From: Neobacillus sp. OS1-2
Lineage (GTDB): Bacteria > Bacillota > Bacilli > Bacillales > Cytobacillaceae
Reading direction: 5' to 3'
Length of the DNA stretch: 64,000 nt
Assembly (NCBI RefSeq): GCF_030915505.1
Contig: NZ_CP133265.1
Coordinates: 2,446,001-2,510,000, forward strand
Shown: one piece after another, positions 24,739 through 33,962 of the stretch
Layout of the letters: every line of letters begins with the position of its first letter
Numbering within the stretch: the stretch's first letter is position 1
Made by a program: the position numbers and the translations under genes
The notes under the pieces: generated by a model
Databases searched by the model: none
What the model was told of the DNA's origin: nothing
Seen by the model: only the letters and a program-made list of their open reading frames with translations

Positions 24739-25851
24739 ATGGTGAAATCAATTGGCATCTTGGGAGTCGGTCAAGCGGGTGGAAATATCGCGGAGATCGC
24801 AGCAAATATGGGATTTCAAACCGCGCTTATCAATACGAACCAACGTGATGGAATAGTCAATAAGAGAGTTGAAAAGAAGTTTTTTGTTCCTGGATATAAT
24901 GGCGCCGGGCAGGACCGGGCCATCGGACTGAGGGCAGTGAATGAAAATTATCGAGAAATCATTAGCTTTGTGCAAGATACGTTTAAAAACATAAAGCTTT
25001 TATTGGTGGCCTTTTCTACGGATGGTGGCACTGGTTCGGGGATGAGCCCATTATTAATTGACTTGTTATTAGATAACCTTCCCGGTATTAATATAGGTGC
25101 AATTGCGGTGGTCCCAGATCGAAATGTATTAGCAGGAAACCGAATTAATGCCGCCGAATGCATCGAGGAAATATCGAAAATAGACTCGCTGTCATCTGTA
25201 TTTCTTGTCGACAATGATCAACTGCGCAAGTTAAGTCCACAATCCAGCAAACATCAAATCTATCTTTCTTCTAATCATCAGGTGATGGAAGCGATTAATA
25301 ATGTTCTTCAAGTCACGAAGAAGAGTTCTTTTTATGGAAACTTTGATGAAACGGATTTAATGAATATACTCGGGACGAGGGGTGTCACGATTATTGCTTC
25401 AACTGCCATAACAGATGCTAAAACATCCGCGGATGTAGCTAATAAAATCCAGCAATCTTGGGTTAACTCCATCTTTTGTCCTGTTGAATCAACAGGGGTT
25501 ATACGTGCAGGAGTCATTTATGAAGGACCTGAGAAAATGGCGAATTTAATTAATGTACCTGGGGTTTTTGAAAGGGTTGGGGAGCCGCTAGAATTATTTG
25601 AGGGAACGTATATCTTGGAATCCGACCCAACCATCACGACAATCTTGGCGGGACTGCCATTTCCGGCCCGCCGCATGAAGGCACTTGAGGAATCCCTAGA
25701 GAAAAACAAAGAACGTTTGCAAAACCTAGTTAAAAAAGAGCACACGCAAAAATACGAATCGCGCATATCCTGGGCATCTAACTTAAAAGCAAAGCCACAA
25801 GAAAGAAAAACGGGAAGCATAACATCGAAATTATCAAAATACCAAAAATAG
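24739..25851 (+). CDS. FtsZ/TubZ-like tubulin GTPase
   Basis: A 370-residue tubulin/FtsZ superfamily protein. The frame is open from 24649, but AGGAGGG just before 24739 fixes the start there (or at the GTG one codon on). The N-terminus MVKSIGILGVGQAGGNIAEI is the nucleotide-binding start, and DGGTGSGM (about residues 94-101) is the tubulin G-box. The T7-type region is less clear. It ends in a basic tail (KAKPQERKTGS) without the FtsZ C-terminal peptide. It is not the cell-division ftsZ, which lies beside ftsA. Such divergent tubulins partition plasmids or phages (TubZ, PhuZ). This one is in apparent core DNA. Confidence 0.85.
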   Translation: MVKSIGILGVGQAGGNIAEIAANMGFQTALINTNQRDGIVNKRVEKKFFVPGYNGAGQDRAIGLRAVNENYREIISFVQDTFKNIKLLLVAFSTDGGTGSGMSPLLIDLLLDNLPGINIGAIAVVPDRNVLAGNRINAAECIEEISKIDSLSSVFLVDNDQLRKLSPQSSKHQIYLSSNHQVMEAINNVLQVTKKSSFYGNFDETDLMNILGTRGVTIIASTAITDAKTSADVANKIQQSWVNSIFCPVESTGVIRAGVIYEGPEKMANLINVPGVFERVGEPLELFEGTYILESDPTITTILAGLPFPARRMKALEESLEKNKERLQNLVKKEHTQKYESRISWASNLKAKPQERKTGSITSKLSKYQK

Positions 25852-25853
25852 CA

Positions 25854-25897
25854 AAAAGGGTCATTTCCCAAAATCAGCAGTGGGGGAATGACCCTTT
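25854..25897. terminator. Bidirectional terminator
   Basis: AAAAAGGGTCATTTCCC pairs with GGGGGAATGACCCTTT across a 12-nt loop, between the tubulin-like gene and the convergent ABC transporter genes. Confidence 0.8.
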
Positions 25898-25900
25898 CGT

Positions 25901-26656
25901 CTAAATATAAAAGATATAATCCTCCGGAAGGACGCGTTTTAAGAATTGCTGAGTCCTTTCTTCCTTTGGACTGGTGAAAATCTCCTTAGGAGGGCCTTCT
26001 TCGACAATGACTCCGCCGTCCATGAAGACGACGCGATTTGCTACGTCCTTCGCAAATGACATTTCGTGAGTGACGACCAACATGGTGGTGCCGTCTTTGG
26101 CGATATCCTTCATGACGGTTAACACTTCTCCGACTAATTCCGGGTCTAAAGCAGAGGTTGGCTCATCAAACAGAATGATCTCCGGATTTAAGGCAACCGC
26201 TCTGGCAATACCAACACGTTGTTGCTGCCCGCCTGATAATTCAACAGGGTAGGAATGGTATTTATCTGTCAGACCGACTTTATCCAATGCTTTTTTGCCT
26301 ATCTCCATTGCCTCCGCTTTCGGAACCTTTCTGCCAATAATGAGCCCCTCTGTCACATTTTCCAGTGCGGTTTTATTAGTAAACAAATTATAATTTTGAA
26401 AAACAAAAGCGACCTTCTGTCTGATATCGTGTATTTGCTTTTTAGAGGCCGATTTCAAATTGACATCTGTGGATCCAAAAATGGCATGGCCGTGATCCGC
26501 CTTCTCCAAAAAGTTAATACATCTAAGTAAGGTGGTTTTGCCGGAACCGCTTGGTCCAAGAATAACAACGACATCCCCTTTATCAATGCGTAAATCAACG
26601 CCTTTTAAAATCTCATTCTGACCAAATGATTTATGAATATCTTTGATTTCTAACAT
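25901..26656 (-). CDS. Amino-acid ABC transporter ATPase (TcyN-like)
   Basis: A 251-residue ATPase energising uptake through the two permeases encoded upstream. Walker [10 protein letters not shown] (about residue 34), signature LSGGQQQR, Walker [12 protein letters not shown] and the switch His (VVTHEMSF) are all present. It belongs to the polar amino acid (PAAT) group and most resembles TcyN, the L-cystine transporter ATPase. It is the last gene of the unit binding protein - permease - permease - ATPase, 21 bases after the second permease. Substrate is inferred from the group and a sulfur-linked neighbour. Confidence 0.9.
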   Translation of the reverse strand: MLEIKDIHKSFGQNEILKGVDLRIDKGDVVVILGPSGSGKTTLLRCINFLEKADHGHAIFGSTDVNLKSASKKQIHDIRQKVAFVFQNYNLFTNKTALENVTEGLIIGRKVPKAEAMEIGKKALDKVGLTDKYHSYPVELSGGQQQRVGIARAVALNPEIILFDEPTSALDPELVGEVLTVMKDIAKDGTTMLVVTHEMSFAKDVANRVVFMDGGVIVEEGPPKEIFTSPKEERTQQFLKRVLPEDYIFYI

Positions 26657-26677
26657 GGTTTTGCCTCCAATTCTAAC

Positions 26678-27391
26678 TTAGGCATTTATTGCTTTATATT
26701 TGCTTAATCGTTTTTCATATACCTTAAATAAGTATTCTACTAAACTGCATAAAATCAAATAGACAAGGAAAATATCGATGTAAGCCTCCACATAATTGTA
26801 GCCGACATTAGCTGCCACTTTCGCCCTTAGTGTAATTTCCTGCAATGACATTGCATACCCTAATGAGGTTGCTTTGATCAGATTGACGGTTGCGGTACAA
26901 ATATTTGGTAAGGCGACAACCAGTGTCTGAGGAATGATAATTCTCCGAAATGCTTGGACATTGGTTAATCCGACGGAGTAAGCAGCTTCCAACTGGCCTT
27001 TACTAACGGTACTAATAGAAGAACGAAAAACTTCAATAAGAATTGCAATGGTATTCAGGGTGAAAACAATAAAGGCGTACCAAATCGGATTAACATCATA
27101 GATATTCGTTTCAATATGAAACTTTTTAAATAGCGATGTGAGCACTAATGGGACACTGCTATAGACAATAAAAATTTGGACAATAACGGGAGTCCCTCTG
27201 ACAAATGATACATAGACTTGAGCGAAACGATGCAGCACGGGAATTCGATTAATTCTTGTCAACGCAAGCAGAAAAGCCAGCGGAAGGGCAATTAATAAGG
27301 CGACAATGGTTATAATGAGTGCGGTGGGTACCCCGGATAATGCCGTGAAAAAGGTCTTCACTAAAAACGAATAATTTAAACCCTCGGACAC
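26678..27391 (-). CDS. Amino-acid ABC transporter permease (TcyM-like)
   Basis: A 237-residue inner-membrane permease with about five spans. It has the conserved EAA-type loop (GQLEAAYSVGLTNVQAFRRI...LP) that docks on the ATPase, and VRGTPVIVQIF near residue 65, typical of polar amino acid permeases. It pairs with the permease encoded 14 bases upstream, so the channel is a heterodimer, as in TcyLM. Confidence 0.9.
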   Translation of the reverse strand: MSEGLNYSFLVKTFFTALSGVPTALIITIVALLIALPLAFLLALTRINRIPVLHRFAQVYVSFVRGTPVIVQIFIVYSSVPLVLTSLFKKFHIETNIYDVNPIWYAFIVFTLNTIAILIEVFRSSISTVSKGQLEAAYSVGLTNVQAFRRIIIPQTLVVALPNICTATVNLIKATSLGYAMSLQEITLRAKVAANVGYNYVEAYIDIFLVYLILCSLVEYLFKVYEKRLSKYKAINA

Positions 27392-27405
27392 GCTGCCACC
27401 TCCCT

Positions 27406-28113
27406 TTATGTAGGATTTATTACTTGTTTCCCTTTACTAAAAACTTTTTCTAACTTTAAGAAAAGCTGTTCAATGGCAATGGATATGACCCAATAGATAA
27501 CGGATAAAGCAAGGTAGGTTTCTAAGGCATGAGCATTAAAGCGGCCATCGATGATGAGACTCGCTTTTCCCATCACATCAATTAACCCGATGGTATAGGC
27601 TAGCGATCCCTCTTTAATTAATTCAAGCAAGCTGTTACCGAAGTTTGGTAAGGCAACCACAAATGCCTGTGGAAAAATGATTCTTCGGTATGCTTGCGTA
27701 TTACTTAACCCAACACTGACTGCGGCCTCAAATTGTCCCCGGTCAATTGATTGATAGGCTGATCGGATGACCTCTGACATGGCAGCGGCAAATTGCAGGG
27801 AAAAGGTAATGACAATAAAGAAGATTTTATCAACATCGCTTAGATTCAGGCCGAAGCCTTCAGCGAGTTTTGGAATCCCATAGTATACAAGGAAGAGCAG
27901 AACGATTGAGGGTGTACATCTTAATGCCGTTGTATACCCATTGGCGATCTTTTGTGCAATCTTGCTGTTACTTAATTTCATAGCGGCCAACAAAAAACCG
28001 AATAGGGTTCCAATCACGACCGAGAGGCCGGCAACCAGAAATGTTACTTTTATATAGGGTATTAACTGCGGGAAGGACTCCCATATATATTTAGCATCAA
28101 AATATTTCTCCAT
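27406..28113 (-). CDS. Amino-acid ABC transporter permease (TcyL-like)
   Basis: A 235-residue permease with about five spans. It has LRCTPSIVLLFLVYYGIP near residue 65 and the ATPase-docking loop GQFEAAVSVGLSNTQAYRRI. Sequence near the start reads AGCTGGAGGTGAATC before the ATG, a strong ribosome site. It forms the other half of the channel. A hairpin separates it from the binding-protein gene, probably setting the ratio of the products. Confidence 0.9.
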   Translation of the reverse strand: MEKYFDAKYIWESFPQLIPYIKVTFLVAGLSVVIGTLFGFLLAAMKLSNSKIAQKIANGYTTALRCTPSIVLLFLVYYGIPKLAEGFGLNLSDVDKIFFIVITFSLQFAAAMSEVIRSAYQSIDRGQFEAAVSVGLSNTQAYRRIIFPQAFVVALPNFGNSLLELIKEGSLAYTIGLIDVMGKASLIIDGRFNAHALETYLALSVIYWVISIAIEQLFLKLEKVFSKGKQVINPT

Positions 28114-28197
28114 GATTCACCTCCAGCTCTAGGGCTCATATTGAGGATTTCCCCGAGGTTACAACCGATCTTAGGATTTTTATAACTTCAAGGTTTT

Positions 28198-28230
28198 AAA
28201 GTACTATTTTCACTATGAAAATAGTACTTT
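28198..28230. terminator. Intra-operon hairpin behind the binding-protein gene
   Basis: A perfect 15-bp stem (AAAGTACTATTTTCA and complement) with a 3-nt loop. It probably acts as a partial terminator or RNA stabiliser, so that more binding protein than permease is made. Confidence 0.7.
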
Positions 28231-28249
28231 ATCGTTAAAAAAAAGGATA

Positions 28250-29113
28250 TTATCGTTTAACCTTATCTAGGACCTCAAATAAGTCTCTGCCATAGAACTT
28301 TTTACTTAATTCGTTTGGTTTCTTTTCCTCTTGCAGCTGCTTGATGGCTTTATCATAGGCATCGGCAAATTTCTGTTCTTTTTTGTTAAATAACGGCCAG
28401 GTTTTAATTACAGCGAATTCGTTGTAAACTACTTCATCTTTTAAGTTGTAATAAGGGCCATTAGGATCATTAACTTGCTTTTCATATGCACCTTCAATGA
28501 TGACACCGCCGTCTACACGTCCTTCATTCACCCATTGAACAACGTCTACTGTAAATGCATCTCCAGCTTTTAATTTCACTTTGTTATCTGGATTAGCCTT
28601 ATTATATTCATCAATAATGGTATATTGGGCATTGTTCGCAGCGATAGGTGCAAGGGTAAAGCCCTTCGAAGCGAAATCTTCTAGCGATTTAATGTCTGCA
28701 TTCTTCTTCTTTAAGACAAGTCCGGCGCTGCTTAAACCAAGGAACTCTTTAGGGTAAATAAATTTCTCTGTTCTTTCCTGTGTCCAGAAGGCATTTTTCA
28801 CACCTGCTTGATATTTCCCTTGTTCAACCCCGACTAATAAATCATCACTAGAAGTCCCCACGAATTCAAATTCATAGTCTGGTAGTAATTTATCGACCAA
28901 TTTCATCACTTCCACATCATATCCAGTTGGATTTCCTTTGTCGTCGTTATAGGACATTGGTTTGGAAGCTTGGTCATAGGCGATTTTCACCTTTATTACC
29001 TTTGAATCAGCGTCAGAAGATTTACCGGAAGTGGTACTGGTCCCGCAACCTGCTAACAGAATGGACAATGATAATGCTGTTACTGCTGCCTTAAAAACAT
29101 TCTTTTTCTTCAT
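28250..29113 (-). CDS. Amino-acid ABC transporter substrate-binding lipoprotein (TcyJ/K-like)
   Basis: A 287-residue extracellular binding protein. A lipoprotein signal ends in LLAGCGT, with Cys about 23 as the lipid-attachment site. The mature part is a family 3 solute-binding fold: KIAYDQASKPMSYND at the start, GYDVEVMKLV, and GVKNAFWTQERTEKF in the first lobe. GGGAGATTG precedes the ATG. First gene of the transporter unit. It is related to TcyJ/TcyK, which bind cystine and sulfur-containing derivatives; the actual ligand is unknown. Confidence 0.9.
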   Translation of the reverse strand: MKKKNVFKAAVTALSLSILLAGCGTSTTSGKSSDADSKVIKVKIAYDQASKPMSYNDDKGNPTGYDVEVMKLVDKLLPDYEFEFVGTSSDDLLVGVEQGKYQAGVKNAFWTQERTEKFIYPKEFLGLSSAGLVLKKKNADIKSLEDFASKGFTLAPIAANNAQYTIIDEYNKANPDNKVKLKAGDAFTVDVVQWVNEGRVDGGVIIEGAYEKQVNDPNGPYYNLKDEVVYNEFAVIKTWPLFNKKEQKFADAYDKAIKQLQEEKKPNELSKKFYGRDLFEVLDKVKR

Positions 29114-29198
29114 ATAATCAATCTCCCTTTTAAAAATATATTAATATAAAGTTTTCACATCATATTACTTGGGTTTAGAGATAAAAAAATGTTGAAGG

Positions 29199-29225
29199 GA
29201 GCAGGAGGGGGAAGGGTTCCTGCTC
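29199..29225 (-). terminator. Weak terminator behind the flavoprotein gene
   Basis: GAGCAGGA pairs with TCCTGCTC, and a T-run follows on the minus strand some 12 bases on. It would separate the flavoprotein transcript from the transporter genes. Confidence 0.45.
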
Positions 29226-29233
29226 AATACCTT

Positions 29234-30400
29234 CTAAACTAATCTCCCTTTCTCTTGTTCAATAGCTGAGAGGGCTAATTTTTTAATTGTCATATCATCC
29301 ATTGGTGGATTATGAAGACCTGCCCTTACGTCGCGGTAGTAACGTTGTAGTGGATTACTCCGCTGAAGGCTTTTTGCACCGACAACTCGCATCGCTTTAT
29401 CAACAATGGTAATGGCCGAGTTTGTCACGGTATGTTTGACCACGCCAAGTTCGTTTTCGATATACTCTCGTCGTGCCGGATCATCATAAGCTTCCGCTAC
29501 ACTGTAGAGTAAATGTCTGGCCCGGATTAATTCTAAGTCAATCTCCCCTAAGTGTTGCTGCACATTTGGTAATTGGCTAATCGGCCCGTTGAGACTATTA
29601 GGGGCATGATGATTGGCAAAATGGACAGCATAGTCGCGTGCTGCTTGGGCGATACCAAGATAGCAGGCAGGAATGTGCAAGATCCAGCCATTTATTTTTC
29701 CGCCGCTAGGTGTGGACGGTAGTTCGACAAGCTTAGAATCATCAACAATTACATGATCGAGAACGAGGTCGTGGCTTCCTGATCCTCTCATCGCGATAAC
29801 ATCCCATGTCTCATCAATCGTTAATCCGTCTAAATCTTTATGTAGAAGGAAAAATCCTACCTGCTGTTTTTCTTCAATCCATGCTGATGTTAGAAAATAG
29901 GTTAATACAGGTGACATGGTGGTAAATGTTTTCCGCCCTGTCAGCACCCATGAACCATCTTTCTTGACCGCGGTAGTTCCGGGGCGGCCGCCTCTTGTCG
30001 GGCTCCCTGTTTGGGCTTCACTTACAGCTCGGTTTACTAAGGCGCCATTAAGAATTTCCTTTGCGAAAGAATTCAATTTTTCCTGATCCCAAAGCTTTGT
30101 TTCAAAGAGTTCACCGACTACCCCGAGATTCCAACCTATTGTGAGTCCTGTTGTTCCATCGAAGCTTGCTAGTGTTTCTTGCAGGAGGACCATATCATAG
30201 ACTTTTAAGCCCTCACCGCCGTATTCGGCTGGAAGGGTGAGACTTGAATAGCCCATTTCCACTAACTCTGCAATATTTTCCTTAGGGAAAATGGCTAATT
30301 CATCAATTTCTGCTGATTTGTTTTTAAAACTTGCCTCTTTTTCATGCAATTTTTGCAGCCATGTTTTTTGTACTTCTGTTTTGATAAAAAGGTTAAGCAT
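29234..30400 (-). CDS. ydbM: Acyl-CoA dehydrogenase-fold flavoprotein (YdbM-like)
   Basis: A 388-residue flavoprotein. The ATG at 30400 lies nine bases behind AGGAGGGC; the longer frame has no such site. It has the N-terminal helical domain, LPAEYGGEGL, the flavin-binding region SEAQTGSPTRGGRPG, GRKTFTT and MRGSGSHDLV, and the C-terminal helical domain with VVGAKSLQRSNPLQRYYRD. This group contains SfnC/DszC-type monooxygenases as well as true dehydrogenases. In B. subtilis ydbM is, as I recall, among genes controlled with sulfur uptake. Next to a TcyKLMN-like importer, oxidation of an imported organosulfur compound is the likely job; the substrate is unknown. Confidence 0.8.
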   Translation of the reverse strand: MLNLFIKTEVQKTWLQKLHEKEASFKNKSAEIDELAIFPKENIAELVEMGYSSLTLPAEYGGEGLKVYDMVLLQETLASFDGTTGLTIGWNLGVVGELFETKLWDQEKLNSFAKEILNGALVNRAVSEAQTGSPTRGGRPGTTAVKKDGSWVLTGRKTFTTMSPVLTYFLTSAWIEEKQQVGFFLLHKDLDGLTIDETWDVIAMRGSGSHDLVLDHVIVDDSKLVELPSTPSGGKINGWILHIPACYLGIAQAARDYAVHFANHHAPNSLNGPISQLPNVQQHLGEIDLELIRARHLLYSVAEAYDDPARREYIENELGVVKHTVTNSAITIVDKAMRVVGAKSLQRSNPLQRYYRDVRAGLHNPPMDDMTIKKLALSAIEQEKGRLV

Positions 30401-30579
30401 GATGTGTGCCCTCCTATGATCTTGGTCATTCATTTAATTCTCTTATTCCGATATGTTTTATAGGAATAAATAATAACGGAGCCATATCAAACTGTCAAGA
30501 TATTTTATGTACTTTTATAAAAATTCTGACTAATTGTGAAGTGAATTTTGCTTAGCGGGTTACCTGTCTTTGTTAAAGC

Positions 30580-30635
30580 TAAAAAAGGGTCAATCCCTCG
30601 TCGCATAAGCGGTGAGGGATTGACCCTTTTTATGT
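30580..30635. terminator. Strong bidirectional terminator
   Basis: AAAAAGGGTCAATCCCTC pairs with GAGGGATTGACCCTTTTT around a 14-nt loop, behind the MacB-type permease gene. Confidence 0.9.
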
Positions 30636-31841
30636 TTATTCGTATCTTAACGCATCAATGGGGCTAAGCTTCGATGCTTTGTTAGCTGGGAGAAGCCCGA
30701 AAATAATCCCGATTAAGGCGGAAAAACTGACCCCTATTAAGACAATCAATGGACTGACTGTGGCTACTATCGGAGACAACTGAGAGACTAAAATCGTTCC
30801 AATTGCGGCTAGTCCTATCCCAATCAGACCCCCTAGTGAGGTTAGGGTGATTGCTTCGATTAGAAATTGCAAGAGAATTTTCCTTCTGGTAGCACCGATG
30901 GCTTTTCGGAGTCCAATTTCTCGAGTTCTTTCTGTCACAGAAACGAGCATAATATTCATGACACCAATCCCGCCGACTAAGAGCGAAATTCCTGCGATAC
31001 TGCCAATTAGTAATGTCAGTAAGGAAATCACCGTGTTTAATTCTTTTTCATAGTCTTCAAAGTCGTTTGTTGCATAGTTTCCATTTTCTAATCCTTTTTT
31101 TTCTGTCAGTGTTGCAGCAGCTAGTTTGCCAGTTTCAGAAACCTTTTCAGCATCACTGGCAATCACAGATAATTGTTCAATCTCCCGGTTGCCGAACATC
31201 ATTGAGATAACCGTACGCGGCATCAACATTTCTCCGCCATCAGGATTTCGGTACTGTTCCGGAATGGGAGATTCATAGACACCTACAACCTTGTAGGGAT
31301 TATCGTTTAAGTCAATTATTTCACCAATTGGATTTTCCGATTCCTTGAAAAATTTCTTCCGGACTCCGGTATCAATAAGGACGACACGGTTCAAGCCATC
31401 ATTATCAGCAGCGTACAAAGCCCTTCCTTCGACAACCTTAATATTTTTCGCAGTGAAGAACTCCGCACCAACACCGGTAATTTGCATATCTGCACGCTCG
31501 TCATTACGGACCATGGCGCCCCACCCTTGATTTGTAGCAATCACGGCTTTTACCCCGGGAACCTTTGCTAGTGTTTGAACATCTTCCGTCGTCAATTCCG
31601 GTTCTTCCCAAAATTGTTCCGGTTCTCCTTCTGGCGGGGTATATTCATAATAAAGTTCAATAGCATTCTTATCGGTGCCAAACAATTCGTTTGTCATTTG
31701 TTTCCGTGTGCCTTGTCCAATGGCAACAATTAGGATCACGGCAGCGACGCCGATAATAATACCGAGCATTGTTAAGATGGATCTTACCTTATGATTCCAG
31801 ATGGAGGAAAGGGCGATTTTGAAACTCTCCCAAATGTTCAT
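30636..31841 (-). CDS. MacB-type ABC permease (YknZ-like)
   Basis: A 401-residue permease with one N-terminal span (ILTMLGIIIGVAAVILIVAI), a large extracellular MacB core domain (residues 45-250) and three C-terminal spans (GGIGVMNIMLVSVTERTREI between them). This is the usual FtsX/MacB layout with the ATPase as a separate protein. The start overlaps the ATPase stop in an ATGA. It is the last of three genes that probably form a tripartite-like system as in YknXYZ of B. subtilis, which protects against a peptide toxin. Substrate not deducible. Confidence 0.9.
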   Translation of the reverse strand: MNIWESFKIALSSIWNHKVRSILTMLGIIIGVAAVILIVAIGQGTRKQMTNELFGTDKNAIELYYEYTPPEGEPEQFWEEPELTTEDVQTLAKVPGVKAVIATNQGWGAMVRNDERADMQITGVGAEFFTAKNIKVVEGRALYAADNDGLNRVVLIDTGVRKKFFKESENPIGEIIDLNDNPYKVVGVYESPIPEQYRNPDGGEMLMPRTVISMMFGNREIEQLSVIASDAEKVSETGKLAAATLTEKKGLENGNYATNDFEDYEKELNTVISLLTLLIGSIAGISLLVGGIGVMNIMLVSVTERTREIGLRKAIGATRRKILLQFLIEAITLTSLGGLIGIGLAAIGTILVSQLSPIVATVSPLIVLIGVSFSALIGIIFGLLPANKASKLSPIDALRYE

Positions 31842-32518
31842 GGTGCCACCCTCCGGTCATCGGTGATCATGCCATCTTTTAAAGTAATTACCCTATTGGC
31901 ATAAGAGGCAATTTCCTCCTCGTGGGTAACGAGAATAACGGTCTTTCCTTCTTCGTTCAGTTGCATAAACAACCTCATGATTTGTTCACTGGTTTTTGAA
32001 TCAAGTGCCCCGGTCGGCTCATCCGCCAGAATAATCGTTGGATTATTGACGAGCGCTCTGGCAATGGCGACCCGCTGCTTCTGTCCTCCCGATAATTGAT
32101 TCGGTAAATGCTTCATTCGATCTTCTAATCCGACCTTTACTAGCATTTGTTTGGCTCTTTCTGTTCGCTCTCGTTTTGATACACCGGCATAAATGAGCGG
32201 TGATGCCACGTTTTTGATGGCGTTATCCCTAGGAAACATGAAGAATTGTTGAAAAACAAAGCCAATATGTTCATTTCGTAAGCGTGCCAAAGCACTTTCT
32301 TTTGCGGAATCGACTTTTTCACCATTTAGTTCAAATGTACCTGAAGTGGGATAATCTAAAAAGCCAATAATATTCATTAAGGTAGATTTACCGGAACCCG
32401 ATGGCCCCATAATAGCAACAAACTCGCCATCCTCAATCGTTAAATCAATGCCATGGAGGACAGGAACCTCAAGTGAGCCTTTTCCGTATACTTTTGTTAT
32501 TTCACTTAGCTTCATCAA
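31838..32518 (-). CDS. MacB-type ABC ATPase (YknY/LolD-like)
   Basis: A 226-residue ATPase with Walker [18 protein letters not shown] and [11 protein letters not shown], and switch His in [21 protein letters not shown] is the Q-loop region; LolD-like proteins usually have NLLP there, so this is a small divergence. It overlaps both neighbours by a few bases (17 with the membrane-fusion gene, 4 with the permease), so the three are translated together. Confidence 0.92.
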   Translation of the reverse strand: MMKLSEITKVYGKGSLEVPVLHGIDLTIEDGEFVAIMGPSGSGKSTLMNIIGFLDYPTSGTFELNGEKVDSAKESALARLRNEHIGFVFQQFFMFPRDNAIKNVASPLIYAGVSKRERTERAKQMLVKVGLEDRMKHLPNQLSGGQKQRVAIARALVNNPTIILADEPTGALDSKTSEQIMRLFMQLNEEGKTVILVTHEEEIASYANRVITLKDGMITDDRRVAP

Positions 32519-33722
32519 AGGAGGTCACTTCCATTCCATCATGCATTTCTGGATTAGGTGTAATGACGACAAGTTCACCCAACTTCACTCCATCGGTAAT
32601 TTCGATGAATTCATCGTTCATTGCCCCCGTTTTCACTTCCCGTCTTTCAAGCTTCCCATCTGCTAAAATATAAACAATTTTACTCCCGCCTTCGTCTACA
32701 AGTGCTGGATGTGGGATGCCAAGTTTTTTGTCTGCGCCGCCGACTTTAATTTCTAGAGAAACATGGAAGCCTTGGCGTAATTCTGATGTATCATCTGTGA
32801 TCGCAACCTTAAATGGATACATCGTCACATTGCCGCCGGGTGCCCCGCCGCCGAAGTCTTCACCACCACCGCCGCCTTCAGCATTTGGAAATTGCGAAAC
32901 TGATTCAATGGCCCCTTTCCATTCTCGGTCTTTATACACCTTCGGATGGATGATGACTGGCTGCCCTGCCTGAATCTTGACCGCGTCAAATTCACTCATC
33001 GTGCCAATGACTTTATAAGGCTGACTCGAGATAATATGGATGACAGGTTCGGCTGCTCCAGCCTCGGTCTTTGCTATATTTTGGTTTACCTTAACAATAA
33101 TCCCATCCATTTTGCTGACAATTGTCATTTCTTTTTTCTGGGCATTTAGTTCTTTGATACGATCATCTGCTGCGGCTATTTCTGATTTTGTACCTTCGTA
33201 ACCCATCTCTAGCTGCACCTTTTCGGCTGCCAGTTGGTTTACGTCTACTTGTGGTGCACTTTCTTCACCTGTTTCAGCGCTGATTGTGGTTGGATTCTTT
33301 TTTGCTTCAGTGATTCGTTTAGTTAAATCGGCAATTTGACTTTGTTCAGTCTTTCCTTTACTTTGCAGTAGCTCTTTTTCACGAGCTGCTTTTTTTAGCT
33401 CATTATCTATTTTTGAAGAATCATAAATTAGTAGAGGGTCACCAGTTTTAACAGACTGATTTTCCGCCACCTTATATTCACTAATCTCTCCTTTTTCAGG
33501 TTCTAGGAAGACCTTTTGCTCACTTTCAGGGACAATTTTGCCAGTAACAAGAATGGTTTCTGTCAATTCCTGCTCACTAGCCTTTTGAACCGTTACTCCC
33601 ATACTGTCTGCTTCTGCTCCGGCAGGCTTTGCCTCACCTCTGGTAAAAAAGTATGTAGCTGTACCTGCAATCATTAGTAAAACAACAATCGATATAATCC
33701 AAACCCAAACCTTTTTCTTCAC
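32502..33722 (-). CDS. Membrane-fusion (HlyD/YknX-like) protein
   Basis: A 406-residue adaptor. It has an N-terminal membrane anchor (VWVWIISIVVLLMIAGTATYFF), a beta-barrel/lipoyl half (TILVTGKIVPESEQKVFL), a coiled-coil hairpin (residues 100-200, with DLTKRITEAKKNPT), the second lipoyl half (SKMDGIIVKVNQNI) and a beta domain. A Gly-rich loop with EGGGGGEDFGGGAPGG (about 275-295) is unusual. In Gram-positives such proteins bridge ABC permeases to the cell surface. First gene of the unit; upstream 240 bases contain the probable promoter. Confidence 0.88.
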   Translation of the reverse strand: MKKKVWVWIISIVVLLMIAGTATYFFTRGEAKPAGAEADSMGVTVQKASEQELTETILVTGKIVPESEQKVFLEPEKGEISEYKVAENQSVKTGDPLLIYDSSKIDNELKKAAREKELLQSKGKTEQSQIADLTKRITEAKKNPTTISAETGEESAPQVDVNQLAAEKVQLEMGYEGTKSEIAAADDRIKELNAQKKEMTIVSKMDGIIVKVNQNIAKTEAGAAEPVIHIISSQPYKVIGTMSEFDAVKIQAGQPVIIHPKVYKDREWKGAIESVSQFPNAEGGGGGEDFGGGAPGGNVTMYPFKVAITDDTSELRQGFHVSLEIKVGGADKKLGIPHPALVDEGGSKIVYILADGKLERREVKTGAMNDEFIEITDGVKLGELVVITPNPEMHDGMEVTSFDEAK

Positions 33723-33962
33723 ACTATACCCCCGTTAACTCTATTATTAATCTCTCTCAAATTCTACTATAAACGAAAAAGAAACAATTTCAAATATTTT
33801 CTATTATTTACAAGAGTAAACAAAAAGTGACACCCTTTCTCCGACATTTAAGATGGATTATTTGTCGTTTTTCTTTGATATTTTCGTGAAAAGTACTATA
33901 GTGATTAATATATTATGGGCAAACTAATTGTTGATTGTTTTAACATTAAAGGAGTAGTGAAT

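Noticed and set aside
33723..33962. yybP-ykoY manganese riboswitch before the TerC gene
   Set aside because: The conserved loop sequences of that riboswitch were not found in the leader.
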